Shown here: piece by piece, positions 44,851 through 53,212 of the stretch | Position numbering within the stretch: position 1 is the first letter of the stretch | Layout of the letters: every line of letters starts with the position of its first letter | DNA from: Henriciella barbarensis | GTDB taxonomy: Bacteria; Pseudomonadota; Alphaproteobacteria; Caulobacterales; Hyphomonadaceae | Direction: 5' to 3' | Length of the DNA stretch: 64,000 nt | Assembly (NCBI RefSeq): GCF_003576345.1 | Contig: NZ_QWGB01000007.1 | Span: 1 to 64,000, forward strand | Translations under genes and position numbers: made by a program | Notes under the pieces: generated by a model | Databases searched by the model: none | Told to the model about the DNA's origin: nothing | The model's input: the letters and a program-made list of their open reading frames with translations, nothing else

Positions 44851-46203
44851 CTAACGCTTTGAGGATTTCTCGCGCTGCTTCTGCTCTCTGAAGCCTTTGC
44901 TCCAGCCCGGCTTTTCGACCTGTTTTCCGCGGCCGAGAGCAAGCGCGTCATCCGACACATTCTGGGTAATTACAGAGCCTGAGCCGACTATGGCCCGTTC
45001 GCCGATCGATACGGGCGCCACAAGCGCGCTGTTTGAACCGATGAAAGCCTCTGCACCAATCTCAGTTCGATATTTCAGGAAGCCGTCATAGTTACAGAAA
45101 ATTGTTCCGGCACCGATATTTGCCCCCGCTCCGACCGAGCCGTCGCCAAGGTAAGCTAGGTGATTGGCTTTGGCGCCTTTGCCGACGGTCGTGTTCTTAA
45201 CCTCGACAAAGTTACCGATTCTGGCCTTCTCACCAATCTCAGCACCCGGCCTGAGACGGGCATAAGGCCCGACTTCCGCGCCTGTGTGCACGACAGCTCC
45301 CTCCAGGTGCGAGAAAGCGCGGATACGGGCACCAGACTCAACTTTGACACCCGTTCCAAAAACGACGTTTGGCTCGATTTCGACATCGTTTCCGATCATC
45401 GTGTCATGAGATAAGAAGACCGTTTCCGGCGCAGTCATCGTGACGCCGTCACGCAGAAAGGTGTCGCGGCGCTTTGCCTGGAAAACCGCTTCTGCCTGCG
45501 CCAGCTCCACACGTGAGTTCACGCCCAGGACGTCTTGTTCAGCGCAGGTGACGGCACGGCAAAAACGTCCCGCCTCATTCGCAAGCCCGACGACATCAGT
45601 GAGGTAGTATTCCCCTTTTGCATTGTCGTTCGTGACCTTCGACAGAAGGTCGAACATCAATTCTCTCGCCCCGGCCATGACACCCGAATTGCAAAGCCTG
45701 ATCGCAAGCTGTTCAGCGTTTGCTTCCTTGGCTTCGACAATGCCCTCCAGCCGGCCATCAGCAGTCTGGATCAGACGCCCGTAAGCACCTGGATCTTCCG
45801 CTTCGAAACCAAGAACGCCGAGATCGGCGCCGTTTGCGAGCTCGCCGAAAAGATCGTTCACTGCGGTTTCTGGAATGAGTGGGCAATCGCCATAGAGTAC
45901 GATCAGATCGCCGTCGAAGTCCTGAAGACCCTGTTCTGCTGCCTGAACCGCGTGCCCCGTTCCCATTGGCGGGTCCTGAATGACGAAGGATCCTTCACCC
46001 AGTTCCCTAGTCACGTGATCCTGAAGCGCCTGGGAGCCGGCACTCACGACAACGATGATCCGGCGACAGCCAGACTTGCGCGCTAGGTCTATCGACCAAT
46101 CCAGCATTGCGCGGCCGCCAACCTTATGGAGCACTTTCGGAATTTCCGACTTCATTCGTGTGCCCTGGCCTGCCGCCAGGATGAGCGCCGCCCGGTCTTG
46201 CAT
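44851..46203 (-). CDS. glmU: Bifunctional GlmU (GlcNAc-1-P uridyltransferase / GlcN-1-P acetyltransferase)
   Basis: 450 residues. The two last steps of UDP-GlcNAc synthesis, feeding peptidoglycan and lipid A. The pyrophosphorylase half starts ILAAGQGTRMKSEIPKVLH at residue 8. The left-handed beta-helix of hexapeptide repeats fills about 250-430 (GNFVEVKNTTVGKGAKANHLAYLGD, IGAGTIFCNYDG with catalytic region Asn/Tyr). Divergent from gph by 78 bases; upstream of rpiA and co-transcribed. Confidence 0.97.
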   Translation of the reverse strand: MQDRAALILAAGQGTRMKSEIPKVLHKVGGRAMLDWSIDLARKSGCRRIIVVVSAGSQALQDHVTRELGEGSFVIQDPPMGTGHAVQAAEQGLQDFDGDLIVLYGDCPLIPETAVNDLFGELANGADLGVLGFEAEDPGAYGRLIQTADGRLEGIVEAKEANAEQLAIRLCNSGVMAGARELMFDLLSKVTNDNAKGEYYLTDVVGLANEAGRFCRAVTCAEQDVLGVNSRVELAQAEAVFQAKRRDTFLRDGVTMTAPETVFLSHDTMIGNDVEIEPNVVFGTGVKVESGARIRAFSHLEGAVVHTGAEVGPYARLRPGAEIGEKARIGNFVEVKNTTVGKGAKANHLAYLGDGSVGAGANIGAGTIFCNYDGFLKYRTEIGAEAFIGSNSALVAPVSIGERAIVGSGSVITQNVSDDALALGRGKQVEKPGWSKGFREQKQREKSSKR

Positions 46204-46281
46204 GATTAAAAGTCTCGTTCTGCTTTGCCTTGTCGCCTAAACCATCAAACGACTCGATGCGAGAGGATAGAACAAGCAAGC

Positions 46282-46968
46282 ATGACTTCCGACACACTTT
46301 CAGGCTGGACAATCGTCTTTGATCTTGATGGCACGCTGGTCGATACCGCGCCGGATCTTCATATCGCGCTGAACCACTGCCTGTCCGAAGCTGGATTTGA
46401 GTCGGTGCCCTTTGAGAGCATTCGCCACATGATCGGCCAAGGGGCGAAAGCGATGATCGAGAAAGGCTTGGCCTTTCAGGGTGTCAGCCAGGCTACGACC
46501 GAGGTCGAGCCGCTTTGGCAATCATTTCTCGACTATTATGAAGCAAACATCTGCTCCAAAAGCAGACCCTTCAAGGACGCAACAAGGTCACTTGAAGCGC
46601 TGACAGAGATGGGCGCGACGCTGGCGATCTGCACAAACAAGACACAGCATCTGGCGGAAACGCTGATTGGGAAGCTTGGCCTGACGAGTCATTTCGCGAG
46701 CATTTGTGGCGCTGATAGCGTTCCTCAGAAAAAACCTTCAGGGGAACATATTCTGTATACTGTCGATCGCGCTAATGGCTCGCCCGCCAAGGCAATTATG
46801 ATTGGCGACAGCCAGACAGACGAAAGGGCAGCCCGGAATGCCGGACTGCCCTTCGTGTACGTTACTTTTGGATATGGTCCGGCACCGGAACAATGGGATG
46901 ACACACGATGTCGTGCGTCTTCCTACGTTGAAGTAATGGACGCTATCCAGTCGGTCGCGAGCCCTTAG
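46282..46968 (+). CDS. gph: Phosphoglycolate phosphatase (HAD superfamily)
   Basis: 228 residues. It dephosphorylates 2-phosphoglycolate. HAD motifs: FDLDGTLVDTAPDL near residue 12 (nucleophile Asp), ICTNKTQHLAE near 115 (Thr), a Lys in QKKPSGEH and GDSQTDERAARNAG near 175. The ATG at 46282 has GAGAGG upstream. Its stop overlaps that of the convergent small gene by four bases (TTAG at 46965-46968). Confidence 0.92.
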   Translation: MTSDTLSGWTIVFDLDGTLVDTAPDLHIALNHCLSEAGFESVPFESIRHMIGQGAKAMIEKGLAFQGVSQATTEVEPLWQSFLDYYEANICSKSRPFKDATRSLEALTEMGATLAICTNKTQHLAETLIGKLGLTSHFASICGADSVPQKKPSGEHILYTVDRANGSPAKAIMIGDSQTDERAARNAGLPFVYVTFGYGPAPEQWDDTRCRASSYVEVMDAIQSVASP

Positions 46969-47213
46969 GCTGCTTCGACGACAACGTCGTTCGGACGATA
47001 GCTCGTGCGAACTTCTTCCTGTGTTTTCGCAATGCGACGGCGTGGCATGCCGTTCACCATATTGCTGCGCAGGTCAGTACGTGCGCTGCGCATAGCAGGA
47101 ACAAAGCCAGCATCGACGAGGTCCACGTCAACCTCATAGCCACGCTCAGCCCAATACTCGCGAATTTTCTCACGAAGACGTTTTGCACCTTCGTTGTTGC
47201 ACCAATCTTTCAT
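46965..47213 (-). CDS. Small conserved-looking hypothetical protein
   Basis: 82 residues, highly charged: MKDWCNNEGAKRLREKIREYW, then VDLVDAGFVPAMRSARTDLRSNM. A GAGATTG ribosome-binding site sits in front. I recognise no domain; the N-terminal helix with a lone Cys and the basic PRRRIAKTQ segment could bind nucleic acid, but that is guesswork. A 500-base upstream gap suggests it is separately regulated. Confidence 0.7.
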   Translation of the reverse strand: MKDWCNNEGAKRLREKIREYWAERGYEVDVDLVDAGFVPAMRSARTDLRSNMVNGMPRRRIAKTQEEVRTSYRPNDVVVEAA

Positions 47214-47416
47214 TTCAATCTCTCCAGACTAATTATTGAGGCTCGGAGGCTTAGCTCCAGCCCGTCTGTCCTTCTTTGTTGCTCGTTTTATCCAACGAGG
47301 GACATCGTTATGTCAGACCCCGTTCGTGTCGGTTAAATGACAACTTCGCCCGCGATTCACAACCCTTTCCGACTATGAAATTAGGTTTAGGTTCGAAAAT
47401 GAACGGCCATTCATAC

Positions 47417-47430
47417 TGAACAGCTGTTCA
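47417..47430. promoter_or_regulatory. Perfect 14-bp palindrome, operator-like
   Basis: TGAACAGCTGTTCA, fully symmetric, standing in AT-rich non-coding DNA 204 bases upstream of the 82-residue gene. The GAAC-N4-GTTC core matches the spacing of Gram-positive LexA boxes, not the usual alphaproteobacterial GTTC-N7-GTTC, so the binding protein is unknown. Confidence 0.4.
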
Positions 47431-47670
47431 TCTTCGATGCGAGCTCGCAATTTTGCGCCCCTTGAACCTTTTCAAATGCAACTAAATTGCTTCCAGTCGG
47501 CGATATTAGAGCGCGGGCGGGCATATTTGACCTTCGTCAATCGCGAATCTGATCATATCACAATGTGTCGCACCTCGGCGCGAAGCGGCTAGCTGATTGC
47601 AGTTCTGCATGCCTGATTTGCGAAATTATTCTGAGAAACGTGCTTCTTTGGGCGTTGATGTCTTATCGCG

Positions 47671-47697
47671 TTGACCCACAACACCCCTCGATATAAG
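47671..47697 (+). promoter_or_regulatory. Putative promoter of tRNA-Val
   Basis: TTGACC (47671-47676) and TATAAG (47692-47697) with a 15-base spacer, shorter than the ideal 17. The -10 lies 18 bases before the mature tRNA, a usual distance. Confidence 0.5.
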
Positions 47698-47715
47698 ACC
47701 GCGCTTCCTGTTTTC

Positions 47716-47790
47716 GGGCGATTAGCTCAGTGGTAGAGCACTGCCTTCACACGGCAGGGGTCACTGGTTCGAACCCAGTATCGCCCACCA
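47716..47790 (+). tRNA. tRNA-Val (anticodon CAC)
   Basis: A 75-nt cloverleaf with encoded CCA. The acceptor GGGCGAT pairs with ATCGCCC. The anticodon stem-loop CTGCC-TTCACAC-GGCAG gives anticodon CAC. The T-arm has GGTTCGAACCC. Confidence 0.95.
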
Positions 47791-47830
47791 TTCCAATTCC
47801 AGGCGGCAGGAACGGGAGACAACCTCTCAG

Positions 47831-48535
47831 ATGAAGTCTTTCCTGCGTTCGCCGTTCGTATCCGCCACTCTTGGGTATCTCATTTGGGCCTACATGGTCC
47901 TGTGCGCCCGAACTATCCGTTGGACGATCGAAGGAGATGATGCCTTCAAAAAGGCTTGGGCGGCGGAGAATGGACTGTTGGTAGCAGGATGGCATTCGAG
48001 GGTGCTGCTATTGCCCGTCATCTGGAGCAAGATCGCGCGAAAGCTGCCCGCCAAGGAATATCCGACTTCCATGCTCATCTCGCTGTCCAAGGACGGCGAA
48101 GCAGTCGCCAAGGCAATCGAACATCTTGGGCTGGAGGCCGTTCGCGGCTCGTCCTCTCACAAGAGAAAGAAAAAGGATAAGGGCGGCGCAGCAGCTGTTG
48201 CAGAAACGAGCAGACGCCTACGGTCCGGAAGCGTCGTCTGTCTCACGCCTGATGGTCCCCGCGGCCCGGCCGAAGCTGTGCAGCCTGGCACACTTATCAT
48301 GGCGCAGCGCACCGATGCCCTCATCATTCCTTATGCACTTGACTGCCGACCCGTCTTTAGGCTGGACACCTGGGACAGATTCATGATTCCTCTCCCCTTC
48401 ACAAAAGGGGCCATGATCCTTGGATCGCCCCTCAGCGTGAACAGGAGCGTCGGCAAGGAAGAAAGACTGCGCCAGATAGAAGAGGCGATGAACGCAGCTC
48501 ACGAGCGAGCCGCAGCCATCGTTGCAAAGCGCTAG
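47831..48535 (+). CDS. DUF374 acyltransferase-like lipid A modification protein
   Basis: 234 residues of the lysophospholipid-acyltransferase-like DUF374 family. One N-terminal hydrophobic segment (LGYLIWAYMVLCA), then GWHSRVLLLPVIW near 50, SLSKDGEAVAKAIEHLGLEAVRGSSS near 83 and LTPDGPRGPAEAVQPG near 139, the pattern of the family. It is the first gene of a four-gene run with waaA, lpxK and the lpxL-type gene, so a role in lipid A acylation or Kdo-lipid handling is likely. Confidence 0.85.
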   Translation: MKSFLRSPFVSATLGYLIWAYMVLCARTIRWTIEGDDAFKKAWAAENGLLVAGWHSRVLLLPVIWSKIARKLPAKEYPTSMLISLSKDGEAVAKAIEHLGLEAVRGSSSHKRKKKDKGGAAAVAETSRRLRSGSVVCLTPDGPRGPAEAVQPGTLIMAQRTDALIIPYALDCRPVFRLDTWDRFMIPLPFTKGAMILGSPLSVNRSVGKEERLRQIEEAMNAAHERAAAIVAKR

Positions 48536-48581
48536 CAGTTTAGCGTCTGGCGAAGCCTGTAGAGCAGATTATCTTCACCAG

Positions 48582-49853
48582 ATGAGCATGGGCCGTTTCC
48601 TTTATAAAACCACGATGCGCGCAGCGCGGCCTTTTCTCGGGTCACTGCTGCGCCGCAGGGCGAAGCGCGGCAAGGAAAATGCTGAACGGATAGCAGAGCG
48701 GTTCGCCCACCCGGATATGGACCTTACGCCTGCCCATCTTGTCTGGATGCATGGTGCGAGCATTGGTGAAACGAGACTGTTGCTCGAAGTCGCTGAACGG
48801 CTTGGCGCGAAAGACGTAAACCTTCACTTCCTGTTCACAAGCCAAACCCAGACGGCTGCCGAGCTCATCAATCGCCACATAACCAGCTCAGAAACTCTAC
48901 GTGAGCGAAGCCGCTATCAGGTTGCGCCGCTGGATACGCCGGACATCGCCGCCCGTTTCCTTGATAACTGGCAGCCCATCCTCTGTATCTTTGCCGAAGG
49001 TGAGATATGGCCGAACCTCATACTGGAGGCCAGTAGTCGGAAAATTCCTCTCGCGCTCATCAATGCGCGCATGACCGCCAAATCCATGAAGGGCTGGACT
49101 TCGTGGAGGGGGTTTGCCCGCGAAGTTTTTTCGAGCTTCGATACGATCGTCGCTGCGGACCAGCAGACAGCCGAAGGACTTGGAAAATTGGCTTGTGCAC
49201 ACGTGCCCTGCCCCGGCAGTCTCAAACTTTCGATCTCAGTTCGTGAAATCAACGAAACCGAGGCGCAGGCCATTCGCAACGCCTTCGTTGGCGGGCGTCG
49301 CTGCCTCGTCGCGGTCTCTACCCATGAAGGTGAGGAGGGATGGATACTCGATGCCGTCGCTGGGATTGAGCCGCGACCTGCCCTGATCATTATTCCGCGC
49401 CATCCAGAACGCCGCGATGCAATTGAGAGCCTACTCAAGGACCGCGGACTGACCTTCTCTGTACGGTCTCGCGGCGAAACTCCGACGACAGCAGACGACG
49501 TGCTCTTGTGTGACACACTAGGAGAAGTGGCCCTCTTGGCCAGCGTTGCCGACAGCGTCTATCTTGGCGGTGGCCATGCACACGGCGTTGGTGGGCACAA
49601 CCCGGTCGAGATCCTGCGCATCGGCAAGCCGGTCTTCACCGGGCCTCGCATACACAATTTTGCCGACCTTGCTACCAGGCTGGAAGGCGATACCAGTTTC
49701 CAGATCGTTCGCGATCAGGAAGCACTACGACAAGCTTTCCCCCTACCCCCGCCTTCACATGCGCTTAAAGCGTCTCTGGAGGCGCAGGCCGAGACGCCCA
49801 TGCGCGTGACGCTCGAAGCGCTGGACAGATTGTTGGGACAAACCACTACATGA
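48582..49853 (+). CDS. waaA: 3-deoxy-D-manno-octulosonic acid (Kdo) transferase WaaA
   Basis: 423 residues from the ATG at 48582. It transfers Kdo from CMP-Kdo to lipid IVA on the inner membrane. Glycosyltransferase N-domain: VWMHGASIGETRLLLEVAERL near 54 with the catalytic Glu, FLFTSQTQTAAELI, ALINARMTAKSM near 165. C-domain VYLGGGHAHGVGGHNPVEILRIGKPVFTGP near 325. The frame from a TTG at 48522 is rejected. Its TGA overlaps the lpxK ATG. Confidence 0.95.
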   Translation: MSMGRFLYKTTMRAARPFLGSLLRRRAKRGKENAERIAERFAHPDMDLTPAHLVWMHGASIGETRLLLEVAERLGAKDVNLHFLFTSQTQTAAELINRHITSSETLRERSRYQVAPLDTPDIAARFLDNWQPILCIFAEGEIWPNLILEASSRKIPLALINARMTAKSMKGWTSWRGFAREVFSSFDTIVAADQQTAEGLGKLACAHVPCPGSLKLSISVREINETEAQAIRNAFVGGRRCLVAVSTHEGEEGWILDAVAGIEPRPALIIIPRHPERRDAIESLLKDRGLTFSVRSRGETPTTADDVLLCDTLGEVALLASVADSVYLGGGHAHGVGGHNPVEILRIGKPVFTGPRIHNFADLATRLEGDTSFQIVRDQEALRQAFPLPPPSHALKASLEAQAETPMRVTLEALDRLLGQTTT

Positions 49854-50857
49854 TGCGCGCGCCGCGCTTCTGGGACCGTGACGTCGACCCGAAGTCACGC
49901 GAGGGGGCACCGCTGACCCGGCTCCTGATGACACCGCTTGCTGCGGTCTATGCCGAGGTCACTGCGCGGCGCATCCGCCACGCCGACCCTCTTGAGATCG
50001 CCATTCCGGTGATCTGTGTCGGCAATCTGACGGCGGGCGGCAGTGGGAAAAGTCCAGTCGTTGCTGCGATCAGGCAACATCTCACAGGGCTGCGTGGAAG
50101 CATTCGTGCTGCCAGCCTGTCGCGCGGATATGGCGGCAAGTTGCAAGGTCCGCTGCAGGTTGATCCTGAAACACACAACACCTCGCAAGTTGGCGACGAA
50201 GCGCTCATGCTAAGCCAGTCCGGCGAAGCGTGGATCGGCGCTAACCGCGCTGCCGCCGGTCAGGCGATGGAATCTGATGGGGTGGATGTCATCATCATGG
50301 ATGATGGGTTCCAGAACCCCGGCCTTGCGAAAACGCTTTCCATTATCGTCGTTGATGCCGCCGCAGGCTTCGGAAACGGCCATGTCATACCGAAAGGCCC
50401 GCTACGCGAACCCGTAAAGGCGGGGCTCGCCCGGGCCGATGCCGTAATTCTGATGGGAGCAGGTGAACCGCCCGACGAGTTGTGCGACTTCAATGGCCCG
50501 GTTTTGCGCGCCAGTATTGAGCCTGTTTCGCCTCCCACCCCCGGCGCCTATGTGGCTTTCGCGGGCATCGGGAGGCCAGAGAAATTTTTTGACACGTTGA
50601 AGGCCTGCGGAACGCCGCCGCTGGACGCGGTACCTTTCGGCGACCATCACACTTATAGTGACCGTGACCTCAGATATCTTCGAACGCTCGCGGCCGACTA
50701 CAACGCACAGCTGATCACAACCGAGAAGGACTTTGTTCGGCTGTCCCCCGCACAGCGCAAGGATATCGTCACACTCCCCGTTGCTGCCCAGCTCCAACAG
50801 TCGTCCGATCTGGTAGAACTTCTCAAGCCTGTTACAGACAGGCTTAGTGATGAGTGA
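49850..50857 (+). CDS. lpxK: Tetraacyldisaccharide 4'-kinase LpxK
   Basis: 335 residues. It phosphorylates the 4' position of the lipid A precursor. A P-loop-like VGNLTAGGSGKSPVVAAI near residue 55, then LSRGYGGKLQGPLQVD near 85, the catalytic region VIIMDDGFQNPGLAKT near 145 and a final ITTEKDFVRL. It overlaps waaA (ATGA) and the downstream acyltransferase gene by eight bases. Confidence 0.95.
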   Translation: MMRAPRFWDRDVDPKSREGAPLTRLLMTPLAAVYAEVTARRIRHADPLEIAIPVICVGNLTAGGSGKSPVVAAIRQHLTGLRGSIRAASLSRGYGGKLQGPLQVDPETHNTSQVGDEALMLSQSGEAWIGANRAAAGQAMESDGVDVIIMDDGFQNPGLAKTLSIIVVDAAAGFGNGHVIPKGPLREPVKAGLARADAVILMGAGEPPDELCDFNGPVLRASIEPVSPPTPGAYVAFAGIGRPEKFFDTLKACGTPPLDAVPFGDHHTYSDRDLRYLRTLAADYNAQLITTEKDFVRLSPAQRKDIVTLPVAAQLQQSSDLVELLKPVTDRLSDE

Positions 50858-51806
50858 CAGCAAGACCCAATACGTCCGGCCGAAAGACATTGATAGCCGG
50901 TCGACCTGGCGCCAGCGGCTAGCCTGGCGGCTGGAGGCGATTGCGTGGGATGTCGTGTACTGGTGGCCCATGAAGGCGCTTGGTCCTGACCTTGCTTCTG
51001 ATTTTGCGGGCTGGTTGGTAAAGCGGATTGCCCCGCTGCTTAGCCAGGACAAAACGGTCAAGCGTAATCTCCGCATGGCCTTTCCAGACTGGAGTGAGGC
51101 GAAAGTCGAAAAGGTTGCGAAGGCAAGCTGGGAGAGCGTCGGCCGGACGGCAGGTGAACTGCCACACCTACCGAAAATACATCCGTATGAGGGGGACAGG
51201 GTCGAAGTTGTTCATCCCGAGCGGCTTGATGCCGTTGAGAACAGCGAAACAGGTGCGGTCTTTGTATCTGGCCATTTCGCAAACTGGGAAGTCATGGCTG
51301 CTGTCATCTGCCGCCGCCCAGTCGATTGTCTCGTGACCTACAGGGCCCTCAATAACCCTCATATTGACCGGCGCATCAACAAGGTTCGCCATGACTACGG
51401 TATTGGTGTCCTTACACCAAAGGGGCTAGGCACGCGCGAGCTGATGCGGGCGTTGTCAGCGGGGCGCTCAGTTGCTTTGATGAACGACCAGAAATTCAAC
51501 AAGGGACTTGGCGTGCCCTTCTTCGGCCATGAAGCGATGACCGCGCCGGGCCCTTCGCGACTTGCGCTGAAATATGACGTACCGATCATCCCTGTATCAA
51601 CGGTGCGCACCGGGCCTGCACGTTTTCAGATCACAATCCATGAGCCAATTCGGCCCCGCATTGGTTTGAAAGGTGACGACGCTGTACGTGACTGCGTTGA
51701 ACAGATTACCAGCTTCATCGAGGCGCAGGTACGCGCTCATCCTGAACAATGGTTCTGGCAGCACAGGCGCTGGCCAAAGTCGGCCTGGAAAAATGCCGGC
51801 GTCTAG
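50850..51806 (+). CDS. lpxL: Lipid A biosynthesis acyltransferase (LpxL/HtrB family)
   Basis: 318 residues from the ATG at 50850. A membrane-bound acyltransferase that adds a secondary fatty acyl chain to Kdo-lipid A. Near the N-terminus is a membrane segment (LAWRLEAIAWDVVYWWPMKAL). Motifs are GAVFVSGHFANWEVMAA near 138 (HX4D/E-type catalytic His), an ALMNDQKFNKGLGVPFFGHEAMTAPGPSRLAL block near 208 and the terminal HPEQWFWQHRRWP. It is the last gene of the lipid A run. Confidence 0.93.
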   Translation: MSDSKTQYVRPKDIDSRSTWRQRLAWRLEAIAWDVVYWWPMKALGPDLASDFAGWLVKRIAPLLSQDKTVKRNLRMAFPDWSEAKVEKVAKASWESVGRTAGELPHLPKIHPYEGDRVEVVHPERLDAVENSETGAVFVSGHFANWEVMAAVICRRPVDCLVTYRALNNPHIDRRINKVRHDYGIGVLTPKGLGTRELMRALSAGRSVALMNDQKFNKGLGVPFFGHEAMTAPGPSRLALKYDVPIIPVSTVRTGPARFQITIHEPIRPRIGLKGDDAVRDCVEQITSFIEAQVRAHPEQWFWQHRRWPKSAWKNAGV

Positions 51807-51860
51807 CTAGTTCACGCCTTTAAATCTTTCACTTCGCTTTCAGGGCGCCAAGGAAATCAC

Positions 51861-52265
51861 ATGTCACCATTCGTTCTGCTGTCATCAGCCGCACTTGTTT
51901 TCTGCGCCCTTATCGGACTTGGCGCGCTGTTCGCTCCGAAATGGGCACAGGGCGTTGTAAGGCTGGTTCCAGACCCCGACCCGGCGCGCCCGGGGGGATT
52001 CTCAGAGTTCCGCGCAACCTATGGCGGCTTGCTCTTCATGCTTCATATTACAGCGCTGGTCATACTTCTGCGTTTGAATAACCCGCTCGCCTTGCTCGCG
52101 ATCATGCCCGTTGCGGCGGGCTGGTTCGGCGCCGGTCTCGGCCGACTGATATCCCATCTTGCAGATTCAAAGGAGAACCGGGCACCTGGCTTGATCCCTG
52201 TATGGATTGCTGTGGAGTTCGCACTGGCTCTTGCAATTGCTTCTCCGGTTCTTCACCTAGGCTGA
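51861..52265 (+). CDS. DUF4345-like four-helix membrane protein
   Basis: 134 residues, about four hydrophobic helices. The pattern of a proline after the first helix, then GGFSEFRATYGGLLFML near 50, resembles DUF4345 proteins of unknown function. It starts 54 bases after the acyltransferase gene and ends 22 before rluB. Function cannot be told. Confidence 0.72.
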   Translation: MSPFVLLSSAALVFCALIGLGALFAPKWAQGVVRLVPDPDPARPGGFSEFRATYGGLLFMLHITALVILLRLNNPLALLAIMPVAAGWFGAGLGRLISHLADSKENRAPGLIPVWIAVEFALALAIASPVLHLG

Positions 52266-52287
52266 TGCCTTTCTAGAGGAACAGCAC

Positions 52288-53166
52288 ATGACGGATCGTC
52301 GAGAGACGCCCCGGCCCGGCAGACGGACCAAACCCAACCAGACTTCATCGCATGTCGACCCCGGCTGGTCAGGCGGCGAGCGTATCGCAAAATGGCTCGC
52401 GCGCGCAGGCGTGGCTTCGCGGCGCGAGAGCGAGACGCTGATCGAAGAAGGCAAGGTAACGGTCAATGGCCGCAAGCTGACCTCCCCCGCCTTCAAGGTC
52501 ACAGGCAAGGAATCTATCAAGGTCAATGGCAAACCGGTTAAGGCACCCGAGAGCACGCGGCTTTGGCGTTATCACAAACCCTCAGGCCTAATAACGACCA
52601 CGCATGATCCTGCCGGTCGGCGTACGATTTTTGAAGAACTGCCCAAGCATCTTCCGCGCACCGTGACCGTCGGCCGGCTCGACCTCACGACGGAGGGGCT
52701 GCTCCTTCTTACGAATGACGGCGAACTTGCCCGCACGCTCGAACTGCCACGCAATGCGTTCCGCAGACGCTATCGCGCAAGGGCGCATGGGCGCGTTACT
52801 CCCGACAAGATCGAAGCGCTGAAGGACGGCGTCACTGTCGACGGAGTGACCTACGCGCCTATTGTTGCAGAGCTGGAACGTGAAACCGGGACGAACAACT
52901 GGATCAAGGTAGAGCTGACCGAGGGTAAGAAGCGGGAGGTTCGCCGTGCGCTTGAGTCGGTCGGCCTGGAAGTGAACCGGCTTATCCGAACAGAGTATGG
53001 ACCGTTCGATCTGGGTGATCTTGCACCTGGCGCCGTCGAAGAAGTACCTTACCAGATGCTGACGGAGGCTCTTGGCCCGATGCTTCCGGAACAGCCTGCT
53101 CGTCGCAAGCCTGACCAAAAGAAGCAGAAGGCTGACGCTAAGAAAGGCCTTAACAGGCGCCGCTAG
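52288..53166 (+). CDS. rluB: Ribosomal large subunit pseudouridine synthase (RluB/RsuA family)
   Basis: 292 residues. It modifies uridine in rRNA. An S4 RNA-binding domain (GERIAKWLARAGVASRRESETLI) starts near residue 30, followed by the RsuA-type catalytic domain with VGRLDLTTEGLLLLTNDG near 127 (catalytic Asp in GRLD) and the EGKKREVRRALESVGLEVNRLIRTEYGPF block. The C-terminus is Lys-rich. RluB, RluE and RluF are not separable by eye; RluB is favoured by genomic frequency. Confidence 0.9.
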   Translation: MTDRRETPRPGRRTKPNQTSSHVDPGWSGGERIAKWLARAGVASRRESETLIEEGKVTVNGRKLTSPAFKVTGKESIKVNGKPVKAPESTRLWRYHKPSGLITTTHDPAGRRTIFEELPKHLPRTVTVGRLDLTTEGLLLLTNDGELARTLELPRNAFRRRYRARAHGRVTPDKIEALKDGVTVDGVTYAPIVAELERETGTNNWIKVELTEGKKREVRRALESVGLEVNRLIRTEYGPFDLGDLAPGAVEEVPYQMLTEALGPMLPEQPARRKPDQKKQKADAKKGLNRRR

Positions 53167-53212
53167 TCAGATATTGCTGGGATGGTTGATACAAGACCAT
53201 CGGGAGGCCCTC

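Larger units (their letters stand above)
47214..47715. other. Long intergenic region with palindrome and tRNA-Val promoter
   Basis: About 500 bases without a credible gene, AT-richer than its flanks. It holds a perfect 14-bp palindrome, TGAACAGCTGTTCA, at 47417-47430 and the tRNA-Val promoter at 47671. The right-hand half could hold a small RNA, but no T-tract hairpin was found. The left end should contain the promoter of the 82-residue gene. Confidence 0.5.
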
